A DNA stretch of 7,695 nt from Ruminococcaceae bacterium UBA6855 (GTDB lineage: Bacteria > Bacillota > Clostridia > Oscillospirales > Acutalibacteraceae), in the NCBI GenBank assembly GCA_002451755.1, contig DKDF01000083.1:1-7695 (forward strand), in the 5' to 3' direction. The stretch's first letter is position 1. The number at the start of each line of letters is the position of its first letter. Positions 6,129-7,695 of this stretch are shown one piece after another. The notes below the pieces were generated by a model, which had not been told where the DNA came from, made no database searches, and saw only the letters and a list, made by a program, of their open reading frames with translations. A program made the position numbers and the translations under genes.

Positions 6129-6403
6129 ATATCCACACCCCCTGTGATGATATCCAACGCCTCGTCCGCCGATATATCCTCGGGCGGCTCGGCGGCTGTC
6201 CAGATTTGCTTTATCTCGGATTCCGTCTCCGTCCACGACTCGGTATAATACCCGCCGTCGGACGGATAATCCGCCGTGATTATCGGCTTGTAGCCGTAGT
6301 GCAAAAGCAAATTGGGGTCAGTAGTAAAAACATCGCCGTTTTCTGTTTTTATCGGTCTCGGCGCACCTCTGAGCTCGCCGCCGACCAGTTTTCCGTATAT
6401 CAT
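6125..6403 (-). CDS. Small phage protein of unknown function, upstream of the carbohydrate-binding-like gene
   Basis: This 92-residue acidic, soluble protein starts MIYGKLVGGELRGAPRPI and ends ADEALDIITGGVDI. Its middle holds NLLLHYGYKPI and a conserved-looking ESWTETESEIKQIW segment. The style (GYKPI strand, IKQIW, C-terminal acidic helix) recalls the small XkdW-like proteins found among tail genes of Firmicute prophages. I assign only a tail-region location, not a function. No membrane segment or catalytic motif is visible. The ATG at 6401-6403 is preferred over the in-frame TTG at 6416-6418 because the GGGGG ribosome binding site (6412-6416) lies between them. Its last bases overlap the next gene by 4. 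Confidence 0.7.
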   Translation of the reverse strand: MIYGKLVGGELRGAPRPIKTENGDVFTTDPNLLLHYGYKPIITADYPSDGGYYTESWTETESEIKQIWTAAEPPEDISADEALDIITGGVDI

Positions 6404-6408
6404 ATTTT

Positions 6409-7017
6409 TTACCCCCAAGTAAAAGCGCCTGTGCCCTGATTATATAGCGCTGTTTTGCCTATAAGGTCATAAAGGCACGGCACACCGTTTGCGTCGAGAC
6501 ACGGGACAAGCTTATGCGCGTCGCCGTCGGTGTAGCTGTATAAGTGCATAACAGCCTTGCTTCCCGCCCAGTTGTTGGTTCCGACGTCAAATATCAATCC
6601 GTTTGTCGGCGTCTCGAAATCGGCGACATCGCTCCAAGATTTTTTCTGCACACCATTGACCCACACGCCGGCTTTGTTTATTTGGATTTTTGTTCGCTCC
6701 AACGATGAAGCCGCCGTAAAACGGTGCTTTTGATATTCGGAAAAGTCGCCGGAGAAAACATTCGGATTTGTGTTTTGAAACAGCGTAAGATTATTTTTCA
6801 ACGCACTCTGGCGCGACCCGAATATGCCCGCGTTCCTGTTTATTTCACCGACTATCCTGAAATCTATTGTAATATCGGAATCCTGCGTCAGCTTGCGACC
6901 CGTGTCAATATACTGGCTGCCCGAGGACTGCAAAAAGCTCACGGGTGTGAAGTCATCCGGCAGACCTTCGACATGCCGCGCGGCACGCGAAAAAAGTTCT
7001 CTTCTTCGCCTAATCAA
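6409..7017 (-). CDS. Phage LamG/concanavalin-A-like surface protein
   Basis: This 202-residue protein begins with a basic tail MIRRRRELF. A jelly-roll-like domain (about 25-180) opens with the typical FLQSSGSQYIDTG strand and includes GIFGSRQSALKNN. It ends with HKLVPCLDANGVPCLYDLI followed by LYNQGTGAFTWG. This ending is recurrent in LamG-like proteins of gut phages, whose usual role is binding sugars at the host surface. The start is a TTG at 7015-7017, overlapping the upstream stop as TTGA. The ribosome binding site is weak, so translation is probably coupled. The arginine-rich N-terminus supports this start. Parts near 6700-6800 are clearly AT-richer than the flanks (one 60-base line is 40% GC), suggesting an exchanged module. 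A minor structural role cannot be excluded. Confidence 0.78.
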   Translation of the reverse strand: MIRRRRELFSRAARHVEGLPDDFTPVSFLQSSGSQYIDTGRKLTQDSDITIDFRIVGEINRNAGIFGSRQSALKNNLTLFQNTNPNVFSGDFSEYQKHRFTAASSLERTKIQINKAGVWVNGVQKKSWSDVADFETPTNGLIFDVGTNNWAGSKAVMHLYSYTDGDAHKLVPCLDANGVPCLYDLIGKTALYNQGTGAFTWG

Positions 7018-7695
7018 GTACCGTCACCGACCTTCTGCGCCGCCAGGATTTTGTCTTTGAAGCTCAGCTCCCATGTTTCGCCGTTTTTAAAATCCGGCGC
7101 AGTGCCGATATATCCCGTGCCCGCGGGCAGAGTGACCGTGATATCGCCGCTTGCCGCGAAGCTCAGGCGCATCCAGCACTCGAACTTTGCATCCTCGGGA
7201 TACTGAACCGTCAGCGTCTGAAGCCCCGTCATGCGGTATTCCGCATTGTCTGCGAGCGTCGCGGACACCTGCGCGGTGCTGTAGGTGTACTGAGTGGGCT
7301 GAGCCTGCGGAGTGAAGCCGAGGGAATTTATTATGACTGCCTTGAGGTCGGTAGTCCCGCCGAACAAGGCTTTCAAATCCCGCATACTCTCAACCGCGGC
7401 GGCGAGCTCGGGCAGGATGCCGCACTCCTCTTCAAGCTCGCCGTCAATGCCCATAACGGACGGCTCAAAGCCGAGAGTGAACACGGCGGACTTGGTTATT
7501 CTCGTCACCTCGAGGTCATTGCGCTTATGCGCTTCGACCTGAACAGTCAGTTCGCCCGTCGAGGTCAGCGCCTCGGGCAGAGGGCAATATATAACGCCGC
7601 CGGTTATATAGGCGGGAGTGCTGTTTGCGCCGCTGATAATATTCGACACGATGCGGCGGCTCAGTCCGTAGACATCGAAGCTCAGAAGATAATAC
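7014..7695 (-). CDS. Phage tail/baseplate protein, partial at the right edge
   Basis: The frame is open to the window edge, so 226 C-terminal residues are visible and the start lies outside. The GTG at 7647-7649 is internal, because the upstream frame reads YYLLSFDVYGLSRRI without a stop. The N-terminal visible part (about 1-85) has the pattern YLLSFDVYG, then GGVIYCPLPEAL, GELTVQVEAH and KSAVFTLGFEPSVMG. It resembles the BppU-type N-terminal domain of phage baseplate proteins. A helical linker (about 90-120) follows. The C-terminal beta-rich domain contains FECWMRLSFAASGDITVTLP and GETWELSFKD. It probably attaches adsorption components to the tail tip. The gene overlaps the LamG-like gene by 4 bases. 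Confidence 0.75.
   Translation of the reverse strand, partial: YYLLSFDVYGLSRRIVSNIISGANSTPAYITGGVIYCPLPEALTSTGELTVQVEAHKRNDLEVTRITKSAVFTLGFEPSVMGIDGELEEECGILPELAAAVESMRDLKALFGGTTDLKAVIINSLGFTPQAQPTQYTYSTAQVSATLADNAEYRMTGLQTLTVQYPEDAKFECWMRLSFAASGDITVTLPAGTGYIGTAPDFKNGETWELSFKDKILAAQKVGDGT

Noticed and set aside
7647..7649. GTG as the start of the right-edge tail gene
   Set aside because: The frame continues without a stop to the window edge and the upstream residues fit the tail domain, so the codon is internal.

Overview
The window is read almost entirely on the minus strand. It joins two unrelated blocks: a two-gene carbohydrate operon of a bacterial chromosome (about 102-4060) and the distal end of a tailed-phage late operon (about 4084 to the right edge). 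GC content is roughly 55%. The Clostridia-type phage proteins (SPP1-family holin, XhlA-like protein, amidase with SH3-like repeats) and strong GAGGAGG-type ribosome binding sites suggest an uncultured Clostridia/Oscillospirales-like gut Firmicute carrying a prophage. The taxonomy is inferred from protein style only.

Host block: a predicted promoter with an overlapping palindrome (4032-4060) precedes a 1036-residue GH38 alpha-mannosidase (860-3970). Eleven bases downstream lies a 248-residue alpha/beta-hydrolase esterase (102-848). Neither has a signal peptide, so both probably act in the cytoplasm on imported, possibly acetylated, manno-oligosaccharides. A 13-bp hairpin (63-93) follows the esterase. 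The left edge holds what looks like part of a dispersed intergenic repeat.

Phage block, in transcription order from the right edge: a tail/baseplate protein that continues past the window (7014 to >7695); a LamG/ConA-like surface protein (6409-7017); a 92-residue small protein (6125-6403); a 140-residue protein with a carbohydrate-binding-like module (5706-6128); an N-acetylmuramoyl-L-alanine amidase (4726-5703); a 72-residue XhlA-like membrane/coiled-coil protein (4506-4724); and an SPP1-family holin (4204-4494). A possible 22-residue hydrophobic peptide (4131-4199) and a Rho-independent terminator (4084-4121) close the operon. Neighbouring genes overlap by 4 bases or are separated by 1-11 bases, with ribosome binding sites built into the end of the preceding gene. 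The set therefore looks like one co-transcribed module: host-surface binding first, lysis last.

No integrase, tRNA, rRNA, CRISPR array or insertion sequence was found. No wholly new system is evident. The most useful leads are the phage-chromosome junction at 3971-4130, the repeated stop/ribosome-binding cassette, the low-GC insert in the ConA-like gene, and the palindrome over the mannosidase promoter.
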